Made by a program: the position numbers and the translations under genes
Part shown: piece after piece, positions 1 through 7,872 of the stretch
How positions within the stretch are numbered: position 1 is the stretch's first letter
Layout: every line of letters starts with the position of its first letter
Notes under the pieces: generated by a model
Databases searched by the model: none
Told to the model about the DNA's origin: nothing
Seen by the model: only the letters and a program-made list of their open reading frames with translations
Assembly: GCA_020832705.1 (NCBI GenBank)
Contig: JAFIEE010000014.1
Coordinates: 1 to 36,353 of the forward strand
Direction of reading: 5' to 3'
Source: Paracoccaceae bacterium
GTDB lineage: Bacteria; Pseudomonadota; Alphaproteobacteria; Rhodobacterales; Rhodobacteraceae
DNA length: 36,353 nucleotides

Positions 1-344
1 CCCCCCCCGGGGGGCGCGGCTGTTGCCGCGACCGTGCCCTGATTGTCGAAGGTGCCTGCATAATTGTCGTCCAGGTACACCGCGCGCGCGGTATCCGGGG
101 CGGTTACGATCACACTGCCGGTGGGGGTGATCGTCAGATTGGCATTGGGGGCGACGACCTGCGTCGTCGTCTCGGGCCCCGTGATCGTTTCGGCCCCGCC
201 GGTGACCGGCGCAATCATCAGTGCTGAAACAGCGGCCAGCGCCAGTGCCGGCGCAACATGCGCCGTTGTCCGCCGCAGCGCCCCCACCCTTGTGCCGCGC
301 TGGCGCGAAAAATCTGATCCCGCTGTCATTCTTGCCACCGTCAT
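1..344 (-). CDS. Partial secreted/autotransporter-like protein, N-terminus only
   Basis: The frame is open from an ATG at 342-344 to the window edge, giving about 114 residues with no stop. The upstream sequence GAGGGATGAGAAT is a plausible ribosome binding site. Residues 1-25 are rich in Arg and Thr. A hydrophobic Ala/Leu/Val stretch at about 31-47 and then VTGGAET look like an extended signal peptide. After it come short Thr/Val/Asn-rich segments (NANLTITPTGSVIV, then GTFDNQGTV) of the kind that build beta-helix passenger domains in type V autotransporters and large adhesins. That family assignment is inferred from composition and layout only, because the diagnostic C-terminal barrel lies outside the window. 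The last bases before the edge are a C8G6 run, so the terminal residues are unreliable. Confidence 0.5.
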   Translation of the reverse strand, partial: MTVARMTAGSDFSRQRGTRVGALRRTTAHVAPALALAAVSALMIAPVTGGAETITGPETTTQVVAPNANLTITPTGSVIVTAPDTARAVYLDDNYAGTFDNQGTVAATAAPPGG

Positions 345-769
345 ATTCTCATCCCTCGATTCTGAAATTCCGCGCTGCCGTCGCGGCATGTCGCCAAGCC
401 ACTGGAACGCAGGCATTTGCGCGCGTATCCGTGGCCACCGGCGCCAGTTTTAGATAGTTGCAAGCGATAATGGTAGCAAAAGAGTTCGTTTCGGGTGCGA
501 TTTTCTCAATTGTGGTGCTCTGAGCACATCACCCGTCCGGTTCGCGGCAGGCACATGGCTGCGGTGTTCTCCAGCCTGCGTGTTTGATCCCACGGTTTGA
601 CGGTGTGGGACTTGATGGTGCGCGCCTTTCCCCGGAATGGAAGAAAGCATCCTGGGGCAAGAGCGTCATGCATCGCCGGGCCGACCGGAGCGCGCGCCAC
701 GGTGCATGGCCCGGGAGCGCTTCGAGCGCCTCTGGATGCCGCGCCTTTCAGCGGCCCCACCGAAGTCAC
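345..769. other. 425-bp intergenic region without a convincing gene
   Basis: This stretch separates the start of the truncated gene on its left from the stop of the aminotransferase on its right. Reading frames across it have no recognisable domain, and the long plus-strand frame is the complement of the aminotransferase. The part near 450-530 is more AT-rich than its surroundings and holds a perfect palindrome at 515-527. A second short inverted repeat (TCCCAC and GTGGGA) lies near 587-610. The left part probably contains the promoter of the truncated gene. I see no RNA gene. Confidence 0.5.
515..527. promoter_or_regulatory. Palindrome GTGCTCTGAGCAC, possible operator
   Basis: Two 6-base arms, GTGCTC and GAGCAC, flank a single central T in the AT-richer part of the gap, about 170 bp upstream of the truncated secreted-protein gene. 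The size and symmetry fit a site for a dimeric regulator. Nothing in the window identifies the regulator, so the role is inference. Confidence 0.25.
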
Positions 770-2182
770 TCAACCGCCGGTCGGCGCGCTGGTCATCCGC
801 TCCGCCACGCGGTCCAGACCGCGGGCCAGAATGTCGAACATCTCGTCGATTTCCGCGCTGGTGATGATCAGCGGCGGCGAGAAGACCGCCATGTTGTAGA
901 GCGGCCGCAGCATCAGGCCCATTTCCGCGCAAGCCTCGTCCAGTATCGCGCCGAAGCGGCTGTCCTCGTCCAGCGTGCCTTCGGGGCCTGGCTTGGCCTC
1001 CACCACCCCCAGAAACCCCATGCCGCGCACGTCACCGACCAGCGGATGGTCGGCCAGCGCCGCAAGGCGGGCCTGGAAATGCGGGGTCAGGGCGCGGACG
1101 TGTTCCAGGATGCCATCACGCTCCATGATCTCGATGTTCTTCAGCGCCGCGGCGCAGGCGACGGGATGGCCGGAATAGGTATAGCCGTTGTAGAACACCG
1201 CCGAGCCGTCCGGTGCGCGCAGCCGCTCCATCACCGCGTCCGAGATGATGCAGGCGCCGAGTGGCAGATAGCCCGAGGTCAGCCCCTTGGCGCAGGTGAT
1301 CATGTCCGGCTGGATGCCGAACACCTCGTCGGACGCGAACCAGTGCCCCAGCCGCCCGAACCCGGTCACCACCTCGTCCGAGATATAGAGGATATCGTGT
1401 CGGCGGCAGATATCGCGCGTGCGGCGATGGTAGCCCTCGGGCGGGACGATCACCCCGCCGGAACACAGGATCGGCTCGGCGATGAAGGCGCCGATACGCT
1501 CGGCCCCGATCCGGGCGATGGCGTTTTCCAGATCGGCCACCTTGGCGTCGCACCAGGACTCGGTGCTCATGCCTGCGGGGCGGCGATAGGGGTTCACGTC
1601 CGGCAGGAAATGGACCGGCGCCGCGTCGGCGTCGAAGCGGGTGCGGAAGCGCTCCTTGCCGGTGACGCTGGCCGCCAGGTAGGTGGAGCCGTGATAGCCC
1701 TTCTCGCGTGCGAGGATCACTTTCTTCTCGGGGCGGCCCAGCCGGTTGTTCAGGAACTGCATGGTGCGCAATGCGGTATCGACAGCGGTGGAACCGCCGG
1801 TGGTGAAATGCACGTTGTTCAGATCGCCCGGCGCCAGCTCGGCAAGCCGCCGCGCCAGCACCGCCGCCGGGCCGCTGGTCGCCGACCAGGGCGAGGCATA
1901 GGCCATGCGCAGCACCTGCCCGGCGATCGCCTCGGCCATCTCGGCGTTGCCATAGCCGATCTGGACGCACCACATGCCCCCCGGCCCGTCGATCAGCCGC
2001 CGCCCGTCCGCGTCCCAGACATGGATGCCGCGCGCCGCCTCCATGCGCGGGTATTCGGTCTCGCGCCAGTGCTCCACCGGGGCCCAGGGGTGCAGGTTGT
2101 GGTCCCGGTCCCAGGCGGTCAGGTCCTGCGGCGCGGGGCTGTTGGCGGGAAGCGGCGGATGGGGCTCCGGGTCTTTCATCAT
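770..2182 (-). CDS. Class III PLP-dependent aminotransferase (omega-amino acid or polyamine type)
   Basis: A 470-residue protein of the class III aminotransferase family, cytosolic and PLP-dependent, which moves an amino group from an omega-amino acid, amine or polyamine to pyruvate or another keto acid. Visible signatures are the cofactor-phosphate region [12 protein letters not shown], the aromatic-stacking region GYHGST, the Asp of [13 protein letters not shown] (about D269) and the Schiff-base lysine in TCAKG (about K299). The length matches the family. The start was placed at ATG 2180-2182 because AAGGAC lies 7 nt upstream; the in-frame extension to 2209 has no such site. The gene is transcribed away from a BetI-like TetR regulator with a palindrome between them, so it is probably that regulator's target. 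Putrescine-, taurine- or beta-alanine-pyruvate specificity cannot be told from sequence alone. Confidence 0.9.
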   Translation of the reverse strand: MMKDPEPHPPLPANSPAPQDLTAWDRDHNLHPWAPVEHWRETEYPRMEAARGIHVWDADGRRLIDGPGGMWCVQIGYGNAEMAEAIAGQVLRMAYASPWSATSGPAAVLARRLAELAPGDLNNVHFTTGGSTAVDTALRTMQFLNNRLGRPEKKVILAREKGYHGSTYLAASVTGKERFRTRFDADAAPVHFLPDVNPYRRPAGMSTESWCDAKVADLENAIARIGAERIGAFIAEPILCSGGVIVPPEGYHRRTRDICRRHDILYISDEVVTGFGRLGHWFASDEVFGIQPDMITCAKGLTSGYLPLGACIISDAVMERLRAPDGSAVFYNGYTYSGHPVACAAALKNIEIMERDGILEHVRALTPHFQARLAALADHPLVGDVRGMGFLGVVEAKPGPEGTLDEDSRFGAILDEACAEMGLMLRPLYNMAVFSPPLIITSAEIDEMFDILARGLDRVAERMTSAPTGG

Positions 2183-2320
2183 GCGTCCTTCTGGTTGTGC
2201 GCACGGCAACCCGCGGGCGTCCGGCGCAACCGGCCCGCGGCAAGCGCAGGGCGCCGCGCCGGGAGCGGGTGGCGTTCACGCAACAAACCTAGCCCGGTCT
2301 TGTCTTGCATGAAAGAAAAA

Positions 2321-2330
2321 TGAGCGCTCA
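2321..2330. promoter_or_regulatory. Perfect palindrome TGAGCGCTCA, candidate TetR operator
   Basis: This 10-bp perfect palindrome sits in an A/T-rich patch between the divergent aminotransferase and BetI-like TetR genes, the most AT-rich part of an otherwise GC-rich stretch. It lies 70 bp upstream of the TetR start and 139 bp upstream of the aminotransferase start. TetR-family regulators commonly bind short palindromes in such divergent promoters. Binding by this regulator is inferred from position. Confidence 0.45.
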
Positions 2331-2399
2331 AATAAATTTTCTGGACCCATGGCGCGGCGACCTGCTATCGATCCACATCCGGGGAGGGGTGAGAGGACC

Positions 2400-3068
2400 A
2401 TGACGCAGAGTGACCCGCAAACCGACCCGGGCGGACAAGGGCCGGCGGGAAGGGTGCGCAAGGAGCGCAAGGCCAATGCCGACATGCGGCGTCTGCAGTT
2501 GATCGACGCCACGCTGCGTTCGGTGGTGCGCCACGGTCTTGCCCGGACCACGCTGGCAACGGTCGCGCGCGAGGCCGGGCTGTCGCAGGGGGCGGCGGTG
2601 TTCTATTTCCGGACCAAGCAATGCCTTTTCGATGCGACCCTGCGCGAAGCCTATCGCCGATACGAGGCGAACTGGATGCAGGCGCTGGCGGCGGCCGGCC
2701 CGGACCCTGCCGATCACCTGCTGGCGCTGCTGGACGCGGATTTCAACGCCGAAGTCTGCAGCCGCGATGCGCTGGCGGTCTGGTTCGCGTTCTGGGGTGA
2801 GTTGAAATCAACCGAGACATACGCCGCGATTGCCGCCGATTTCGACGCGCGCCGCCTTGCCCAACTACGCCGGATCTGCATGGCGCTGACCGGTGACGCG
2901 CGCGAAGCCGCGCGCCTGACCGACTGGCTGGACACGTTCTGTGACGGGTATTGGCTGAACCTTTACCTGTTTCCGGACAGCCACTCCCCCCGCGATGCGC
3001 GGCAGGCATTGCGCAGGCTGCTGGCGCGGCTTCTGCCCGGCGGTGTGCGCATCGACCCGTTGCCCTGA
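2400..3068 (+). CDS. TetR-family transcriptional regulator, BetI-like
   Basis: A 222-residue regulator. The N-terminal helix-turn-helix (about residues 30-75) contains GLARTTLATVAREAGLSQGA followed by FYFRTKQCLFDATL, the standard TetR DNA-recognition layout. The C-terminal half carries the run RDALAVWFAFWGELKS and a later LTDWLDTFCDGYWLNL, which resemble the ligand domain of BetI-type repressors (choline/glycine-betaine regulators and relatives). The start at 2400 is preferred because GAGAGG lies just upstream, while the in-frame ATG at 2349 has no comparable site and falls in the promoter region. It is divergent from the aminotransferase and probably represses that gene and itself through the palindrome at 2321-2330. 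The effector is unknown; an amine or quaternary ammonium compound would fit family and neighbour. Confidence 0.88.
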   Translation: MTQSDPQTDPGGQGPAGRVRKERKANADMRRLQLIDATLRSVVRHGLARTTLATVAREAGLSQGAAVFYFRTKQCLFDATLREAYRRYEANWMQALAAAGPDPADHLLALLDADFNAEVCSRDALAVWFAFWGELKSTETYAAIAADFDARRLAQLRRICMALTGDAREAARLTDWLDTFCDGYWLNLYLFPDSHSPRDARQALRRLLARLLPGGVRIDPLP

Positions 3069-3105
3069 GATGTGCGGGGGACAGCGCCGCCGGACCCACG
3101 CGCCG

Positions 3106-4350
3106 TCAGGCGCGCCACCATCGGCGCCCATGGACCAGCAGGACGGCCAGCGCCACCCCAAGCGCCCCGCCGAACAGCAGAACCGAGGCGCCGAGATCCT
3201 CCATCAGTTCCGGACGCAGCGCCAGCGCCCCGGCCAGCGCCACCATCACCACGCCGCCGATCAGCTTGAGCGCCCGGCCATGGCGCTCGCCCATGCGGCC
3301 CAGGCTCATGCCGGTCACCGCCACGGCGAAGATGACCAGTTCGACGCCCAGATAGATCAGCACGTAAAGCGCCAGCAGCCCCCAGAACCCGGCCCCGGCG
3401 GTCAGGCCCCGGTCGGCCAGGATGCCCGACCAGACCACCGGAAACCCCGCGGTGCAGGGCAGTTCCACCAGTGCGATTCCCGCTGCCATGGCCACGGTCG
3501 CGGCGATCAGCGCCGGGGTGTTCAGGTCTTCCTGCCGCAGGCGGCGCAGGCGGGTATAGATGCCGGGTTTCTGCCCTTCGGGGATGGAAAAGCTGAAACC
3601 GCGCCCGTGCCAGAAGTAATCCTTGATGCTGACCAGCCCGAAGCCCAGCGCAAACAGCGCCACCGCCCAGCGCACCCAAGGCAGCGCAAAGGCCCAGGCC
3701 ATGACGCTGAACAGCCCGGCGATGAAGGCGCCATAGATCAGCGCCGTGGTCAGCAGGAAGCTGACCCCCACCACCGCCACCCGACTGCGTGACCCCGAGG
3801 CGATGACCATGCCCAGCAGCAGCGTCAGCACCCAGAGCGAACAGGGGTTGAAGCCATCGACAAAGGCGATCAGCGCCGTCACGCCCGCCAGCGAGGCCGC
3901 CGCCGCATCGACCTCGCCCCAGATCGGCAGGCGCAGGGCGCTGTCGGTGACGGTTTCGGTGCCGGTCAGCGCGGCCTCGATCGCCGCCTCGATTTCCGCG
4001 CGCAGGGTGGGTGTATCACCGATCCAGGCCCGTGGCCCCAGCATCAGCGTCGGCACGAATTCCGGGCGGATGCCGCGTTCGGCGGCCATTGCGTCAAAGC
4101 GTGCGTGGTCGCGGTCCGAGCGCGAAAGCTCCATCGCCTCGACCCGCAGGCCGGGAAAGCGCGCTTCCAGCCCGTCAATCCAGGGTTTCTGGCGGATGCA
4201 GACCGGGCAGGTCAGGCTCCAGAACACATGCAGCACGGGGCCGTTCGGCTCTGGCGTCTCGGCCCTTGCCGGGGCAAGGGTGGCGATGAGCGCTGCCAGC
4301 GCCAGCCACAGTGCGACCAGCGCCGCTGTCGCGGGTTGCAACCGGCCCAT
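3106..4350 (-). CDS. Exported thioredoxin domain fused to CcdA/DsbD-like membrane domain
   Basis: A 414-residue protein with three parts. Residues 1-30 form a signal sequence ending ARA. Residues about 35-130 are a thioredoxin-like domain with the redox motif CPVC (C48, C51) inside FWSLTCPVCIRQKPW. From about 150 to the end there are six or more hydrophobic segments. The membrane part has the two cysteines typical of CcdA/DsbD electron carriers, in FNPCSLW (C170) and LPCTAGFPVVW (C299). Known CcdA/DsbD proteins carry electrons from cytoplasmic thioredoxin across the inner membrane to periplasmic thiols, and here the acceptor domain is fused on the N-terminal, outer side. It is the last gene of the minus-strand operon, starting 3 nt after the acyl carrier protein stop. 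Its link to the E1/E2 complex is inference. Confidence 0.82.
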   Translation of the reverse strand: MGRLQPATAALVALWLALAALIATLAPARAETPEPNGPVLHVFWSLTCPVCIRQKPWIDGLEARFPGLRVEAMELSRSDRDHARFDAMAAERGIRPEFVPTLMLGPRAWIGDTPTLRAEIEAAIEAALTGTETVTDSALRLPIWGEVDAAAASLAGVTALIAFVDGFNPCSLWVLTLLLGMVIASGSRSRVAVVGVSFLLTTALIYGAFIAGLFSVMAWAFALPWVRWAVALFALGFGLVSIKDYFWHGRGFSFSIPEGQKPGIYTRLRRLRQEDLNTPALIAATVAMAAGIALVELPCTAGFPVVWSGILADRGLTAGAGFWGLLALYVLIYLGVELVIFAVAVTGMSLGRMGERHGRALKLIGGVVMVALAGALALRPELMEDLGASVLLFGGALGVALAVLLVHGRRWWRA

Positions 4351-4353
4351 CCG

Positions 4354-4602
4354 TCAGCCCGCCATGGCCTTTCCCAGATAGCGCACGGCGCGGGCGGTCG
4401 TGGCCAGTTCGGGGTAGTCCGACTCCGGGATCGGCAGGCCGAAGCGCTTGTGCAGGGCGCTGACAAGGTTCAGGAAATCCATCGAATCCAGGCCCAGGTC
4501 GTCCTGCATGTGCTCGTCGTCGTCCAGCGTGTCGGGGTCGATGTCAGGCGCGACCGAGGTCAGATCCTCGATGAATGCGGCGCGGATGTCTTCTGGTGTC
4601 AT
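4354..4602 (-). CDS. Acyl carrier protein
   Basis: An 82-residue acidic protein with the phosphopantetheine attachment motif LGLDSMDFLNL; S40 is the predicted 4'-phosphopantetheine site. The DSM form differs by no key residue from the usual DSL/DSM motif, and the length matches stand-alone ACPs. It would carry acyl groups as thioesters in the cytosol. Its start overlaps the E2 stop by 4 bp (ATGA), so the two are almost certainly translationally coupled. There are no fatty-acid synthesis genes (fabD, fabF, fabG) nearby, so it is probably a dedicated carrier for the neighbouring dehydrogenase and synthetase and not the housekeeping AcpP. The acyl group it carries cannot be read from sequence. 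Confidence 0.9.
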   Translation of the reverse strand: MTPEDIRAAFIEDLTSVAPDIDPDTLDDDEHMQDDLGLDSMDFLNLVSALHKRFGLPIPESDYPELATTARAVRYLGKAMAG

Positions 4603-5872
4603 ATTGTTTCTGGCTCCTGCAGCAGTCGGTCGATTTCAGCAAGGAATGTGGCGCCGCGGCGGCCATCGCTGACGCGGTGATCGGCGGCCAGCGTGGCGGT
4701 GACGCAGACCCGCGCGGCCACGGTGCCGTCCTGCGCCACGGGTTCCGGGCGCGGGCTGCCGAACCCCACCAGCGCCACCTGTGGCGGATAGATGACGCCG
4801 AACAGCGCATCCACCCCGCTTTCGCCCAGGCTGGAAATGGTGAGCGTGCCCTGCGTCACCTCGCTGTTCCTGAGCCGCCCGGCACGGGTGCGGGCGACCA
4901 GATCGCGCATCGCCGCCATGATGTCATCGAGTGGCTTGTCGCCCGCATCCATGATCGCCGGTGCAATCAGCCCGCCGCCGCGCATGGCCACCGCCATGCC
5001 GCAGTTGATGGTCTCGGATGGCGCGTAATCGCCGCCCTCGAACCGGCCGTTGAGTTCCGGCACCTTCGCCAGCGCGCGCACCGTGGCGCGGATCAGCAGC
5101 GCCCCCATCAACAGGCGTCGGTCGGGGGGGCGTTCGGCGTTGGTTGCGGCCAGCCAGTCCTGCGCCGTCTGCAGATCGATCCGGTGCGACAGGTAGTAAT
5201 GCGGGATCTCGCGCTTGGCGCGGGACATGGCGGCGGCAATCGCGCGGCGCATCTCGGCCATGTCCAGGCCGGGCTTGCCCTTTGCGGCTGGTTTCCCGGA
5301 CGCCTCAGTGGGCACGGGTGCAGGCGCCGGGGCGTCCTTCAGATGCGCCTCCACATCCGCCAGCAGGACAGCCCCGCCGGGGCCGGAGCCTGTAACCTCA
5401 GCCAGATCAAGCCCAGCCTCGGCCGCACGCGCCTTGGCGGCGGGCGAGGCCAACACGCCTGCATCCAACCCGCTCGGTGCCTTGGCACCGGGCAGCGCCC
5501 CCCCCCCCCCCCCCCCCCCGCATGGGGGGGGGGGGGGGGGGGGGGGGGGGGCGCTGTGGGGGCGCTTTGCGGGGTTGGCGACGTCACCGGAGCAGCGGTT
5601 TCCGGCGCCGCCTCGGGCACGTCCTCCTCCTCCTCCCCCGGCTTGCGGATGCGCGCCAGCGGCGCACCCACGGGCAGGGTCTGGCCCGGTTCGGCGATCA
5701 GTTCCGCCACCTCGCCCGCCTCGAAGATCTCGATCTCGATGGCCCCCTTCTGGGTTTCCACCACCGCCACGATGTCACCACGCGCCACCGCGTCCCCGGG
5801 CGCGACCAGCCATTCGGCCAGCTTGCCTTCCTCCATGTCGGCGCCCAGCGAGGGCATGGTAAAGATACTCAT
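4599..5872 (-). CDS. 2-oxoacid dehydrogenase E2 acyltransferase, frame broken in C/G homopolymer
   Basis: Dihydrolipoyl acyltransferase in two frames. The first piece (5872 down to about 5560) holds the lipoyl domain, residues 1-76, with lipoyl lysine K42 in [12 protein letters not shown], then an acidic and Pro/Ala-rich linker. The second piece (about 5492 down to 4599) holds the E1/E3-binding domain ([16 protein letters not shown], then GSGPGGAVL) and the catalytic domain ending with the active-site His motif DHRVSDG. The frames differ by one base and meet at the C22-GCAT-G28 run (5498-5551), which falls in the linker. One added base (or two removed) in that run restores a protein of about 425 residues, so I read this as one intact gene with a sequencing or assembly fault; a true frameshift is less likely. 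It overlaps the stop of E1 and the start of ACP by 4 bp each. Confidence 0.8.
5493..5556. repeat. C22-GCAT-G28 homopolymer palindrome, probable artefact
   Basis: A run of 22 C (5498-5519), GCAT, and 28 G (5524-5551) is bounded by CAGCG on the left and CGCTG on the right, so the whole is an inverted repeat with 27-base arms. It lies in the E2 linker and breaks the reading frame. Such pure C/G runs fit collapsed reads over a strong hairpin, or the poly-G calls of two-colour sequencing. The true sequence is probably a shorter Pro/Ala/Gly-rich linker. Confidence 0.75.
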
Positions 5873-7872
5873 TGTCCCACCCCCGGCCCAATCCCCGGCA
5901 ACCCCTTCACCGCCGCCACGATATCCGCGACCTGCGGCAGTGCCGCGGTTTCCAGATGCTTCGGATAGGGCACCGGCACCTCGGCCGAACAGACCCGGCT
6001 CACCGGCGCGTCCAGATGCCAGAAGCAGTGTTCCTGCACCCGTGCCGCGATCTCGCCCGCAAGCGATCCGGTGCGCCAGCCCTCATCCACCACCACCGCG
6101 CGGCGGGTGCGCGCGACCGACTCCATGATGGTTTCATCGTCAATGGGGCGCAGGCTGCGCAGGTCGATCACCTCGGCCTCGATCCCGTCCTTGGCCAGCG
6201 CCTCGGCTGCTTCCAGCGCCTTCCACATGGACAGCGAATAGGAAATGAGCGTCACATCGCGCCCCTTGCGGCGCACCACCGCGCGGTCGATATCCACCGG
6301 CCCGGCGTTCTCCGCGATCTGCCCGGTCATGTTGTAGAGCATCACATGCTCGAACATGATCACCGGGTCAGGCTCCTGCAAGGCCGTCCAGAGCATGCCG
6401 CGCGCATCCTCCAGCGTGGCCGGGGCCACCACGCGCAGGCCGGGAATATGGGCGTAGTAGTTTTCCAGGCTGTGCGAATGCTGTGCCGCCAGTTGCCGCC
6501 CGGCGCCAGTGGCCATGCGTATCACCAGCGGCACGCCGAACTGCCCGCCCGACATGTGGCGCAGGCTGGCGGCCGTGTTCAGGATCTGGTCCAGCGCCAG
6601 CAATGAGAAATTGACCGTCATGATTTCGACAATCGGGCGCATCCCCGCCAGCGCCGCGCCGATGCCTGCGCCGGTAAACCCGCCTTCGGCCAGCGGCGTG
6701 TCGCGGATGCGCTCGGGGCCGAACTCCTTCAGCAGCCCCATGGACACCGCGTAGCAGCCACCATAGGCGCCGATATCCTCGCCCATCATGAACACGCGCT
6801 CATCACGCAGCAGCGCATCGGTGATCGCCGCGCGGCAACAGTCGCGATAGGTGCTGTCCACCATCTGGCCGGGCTTGACCGGCTCGGGGGGCGCGGGGCG
6901 GGTTTCGGCAACCGTGTGGCGCGCAAGCTCTTCGACCGGTTCCCACGGGGCCTGTTCGCAGGCGGCCACGGCGTTGCGCAACTGCGCCTCGACCTCGGCC
7001 TCGATGGCGTCGATCTCGTCCTGCCGGACCAGTTTGCTGTCCAGCAGCCAGGACTGATAGCGGGTGATGGGCGAACGCTTGCGCCATTCGGCCACTTCCG
7101 CCTTGTCGCGGTATTTTTCGGCGTCGAACATGGAATGCGGGCGGGTGCGATAGGTCTGGCATTCCAGAAACTGCGGCCCTTCGCCCGCCCGGATCGCCGC
7201 GACCAGCCGCCGTGATGCGGCTTCTACCGACACCACGTCATTGCCGTCCACCGCCTCGGCGTGCATCCCGTAGCTGGCGGCGCGGGCGGCGAAATCGGTG
7301 TTGGCCTGAACCCGCTCCACCGCCGTTCCCATGGCGTAATAGTTGTTTTCCAGCACGAACAGGACCGGCAGCTTCCACAGCGCGGCCAGGTTCATGGATT
7401 CGTGAAACGCGCCTTCGGCCAGCGCCCCGTCACCGAAAAAGCAGACGGTCACCCGGTCCTCGCCCCGCATGGCATCGCCCAGCCCCAGCCCCACGGCCAG
7501 CGGCAGCCCGCCGCCGACAATGGCGTTGCCGCCATAGAGGTTGGTCTCGGCGTCGAACAGATGCATCGACCCGCCGCGCCCGCCCGCGCAGCCCGTGGCC
7601 TTGCCATACATCTCGGCCAGCGCGGATTCCATGCTCATGCCGCGCGCCAGCGCGTGGCCGTGTTCGCGATAGGTGGACACCACGCGGTCGCGGTCTTCCA
7701 GCGCGGCCGAGACGCCCACGGCCACCGCTTCCTCGCCATCATAGAGGTGCAGGAAGCCGCGAATGTGCTCCTGCGTGTAAAGCTCGTAGCTCTTTTCCTC
7801 GAACCGGCGGATGCGGATCATGCCGCGCAGCAGGTCCAGCGCATGGGCGTGGTCCAGTTTCACCTTGGTCAT
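5869..7872 (-). CDS. 2-oxoacid dehydrogenase E1, fused alpha and beta subunits (TPP-dependent)
   Basis: A 667-residue protein joining the two E1 chains that are usually separate. Residues about 1-320 are E1 alpha, with the thiamine diphosphate motif starting at GDGALAEG (147-149) and ending at ENN (N176, N177). Residues about 340-667 are E1 beta, with [26 protein letters not shown] and a C-terminal transketolase domain ([16 protein letters not shown]). The enzyme decarboxylates a 2-oxo acid (pyruvate, branched-chain, or acetoin-like substrate) and passes the acyl group to the E2 lipoyl lysine. It overlaps the upstream synthetase stop and the downstream E2 start by 4 bp each, so a single transcript is very likely. 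The substrate cannot be settled by reading. The sequence looks closer to the acetoin/branched-chain E1 type than to the homodimeric AceE. Confidence 0.92.
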   Translation of the reverse strand: MTKVKLDHAHALDLLRGMIRIRRFEEKSYELYTQEHIRGFLHLYDGEEAVAVGVSAALEDRDRVVSTYREHGHALARGMSMESALAEMYGKATGCAGGRGGSMHLFDAETNLYGGNAIVGGGLPLAVGLGLGDAMRGEDRVTVCFFGDGALAEGAFHESMNLAALWKLPVLFVLENNYYAMGTAVERVQANTDFAARAASYGMHAEAVDGNDVVSVEAASRRLVAAIRAGEGPQFLECQTYRTRPHSMFDAEKYRDKAEVAEWRKRSPITRYQSWLLDSKLVRQDEIDAIEAEVEAQLRNAVAACEQAPWEPVEELARHTVAETRPAPPEPVKPGQMVDSTYRDCCRAAITDALLRDERVFMMGEDIGAYGGCYAVSMGLLKEFGPERIRDTPLAEGGFTGAGIGAALAGMRPIVEIMTVNFSLLALDQILNTAASLRHMSGGQFGVPLVIRMATGAGRQLAAQHSHSLENYYAHIPGLRVVAPATLEDARGMLWTALQEPDPVIMFEHVMLYNMTGQIAENAGPVDIDRAVVRRKGRDVTLISYSLSMWKALEAAEALAKDGIEAEVIDLRSLRPIDDETIMESVARTRRAVVVDEGWRTGSLAGEIAARVQEHCFWHLDAPVSRVCSAEVPVPYPKHLETAALPQVADIVAAVKGLPGIGPGVGQ

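Noticed and set aside
450-650. Short minus-strand open frame of 66 codons
   Set aside because: No ribosome binding site or recognisable motif, and no support from neighbours.
584-2323. 579-codon plus-strand open frame
   Set aside because: It is the complement of the aminotransferase, has no domain match and has the His/Arg/Gly-rich composition typical of antisense frames in GC-rich DNA.
3069-3114. CGCGCC-GTCA-GGCGCG hairpin between the TetR and thioredoxin-CcdA stops
   Set aside because: The 6-bp stem overlaps the stop codon and has no T-tract, so I do not call a terminator.
4599-5872. E2 as a genuine pseudogene
   Set aside because: All domains on both sides are intact, the gene sits inside a tightly coupled operon and the break coincides exactly with a suspicious homopolymer.
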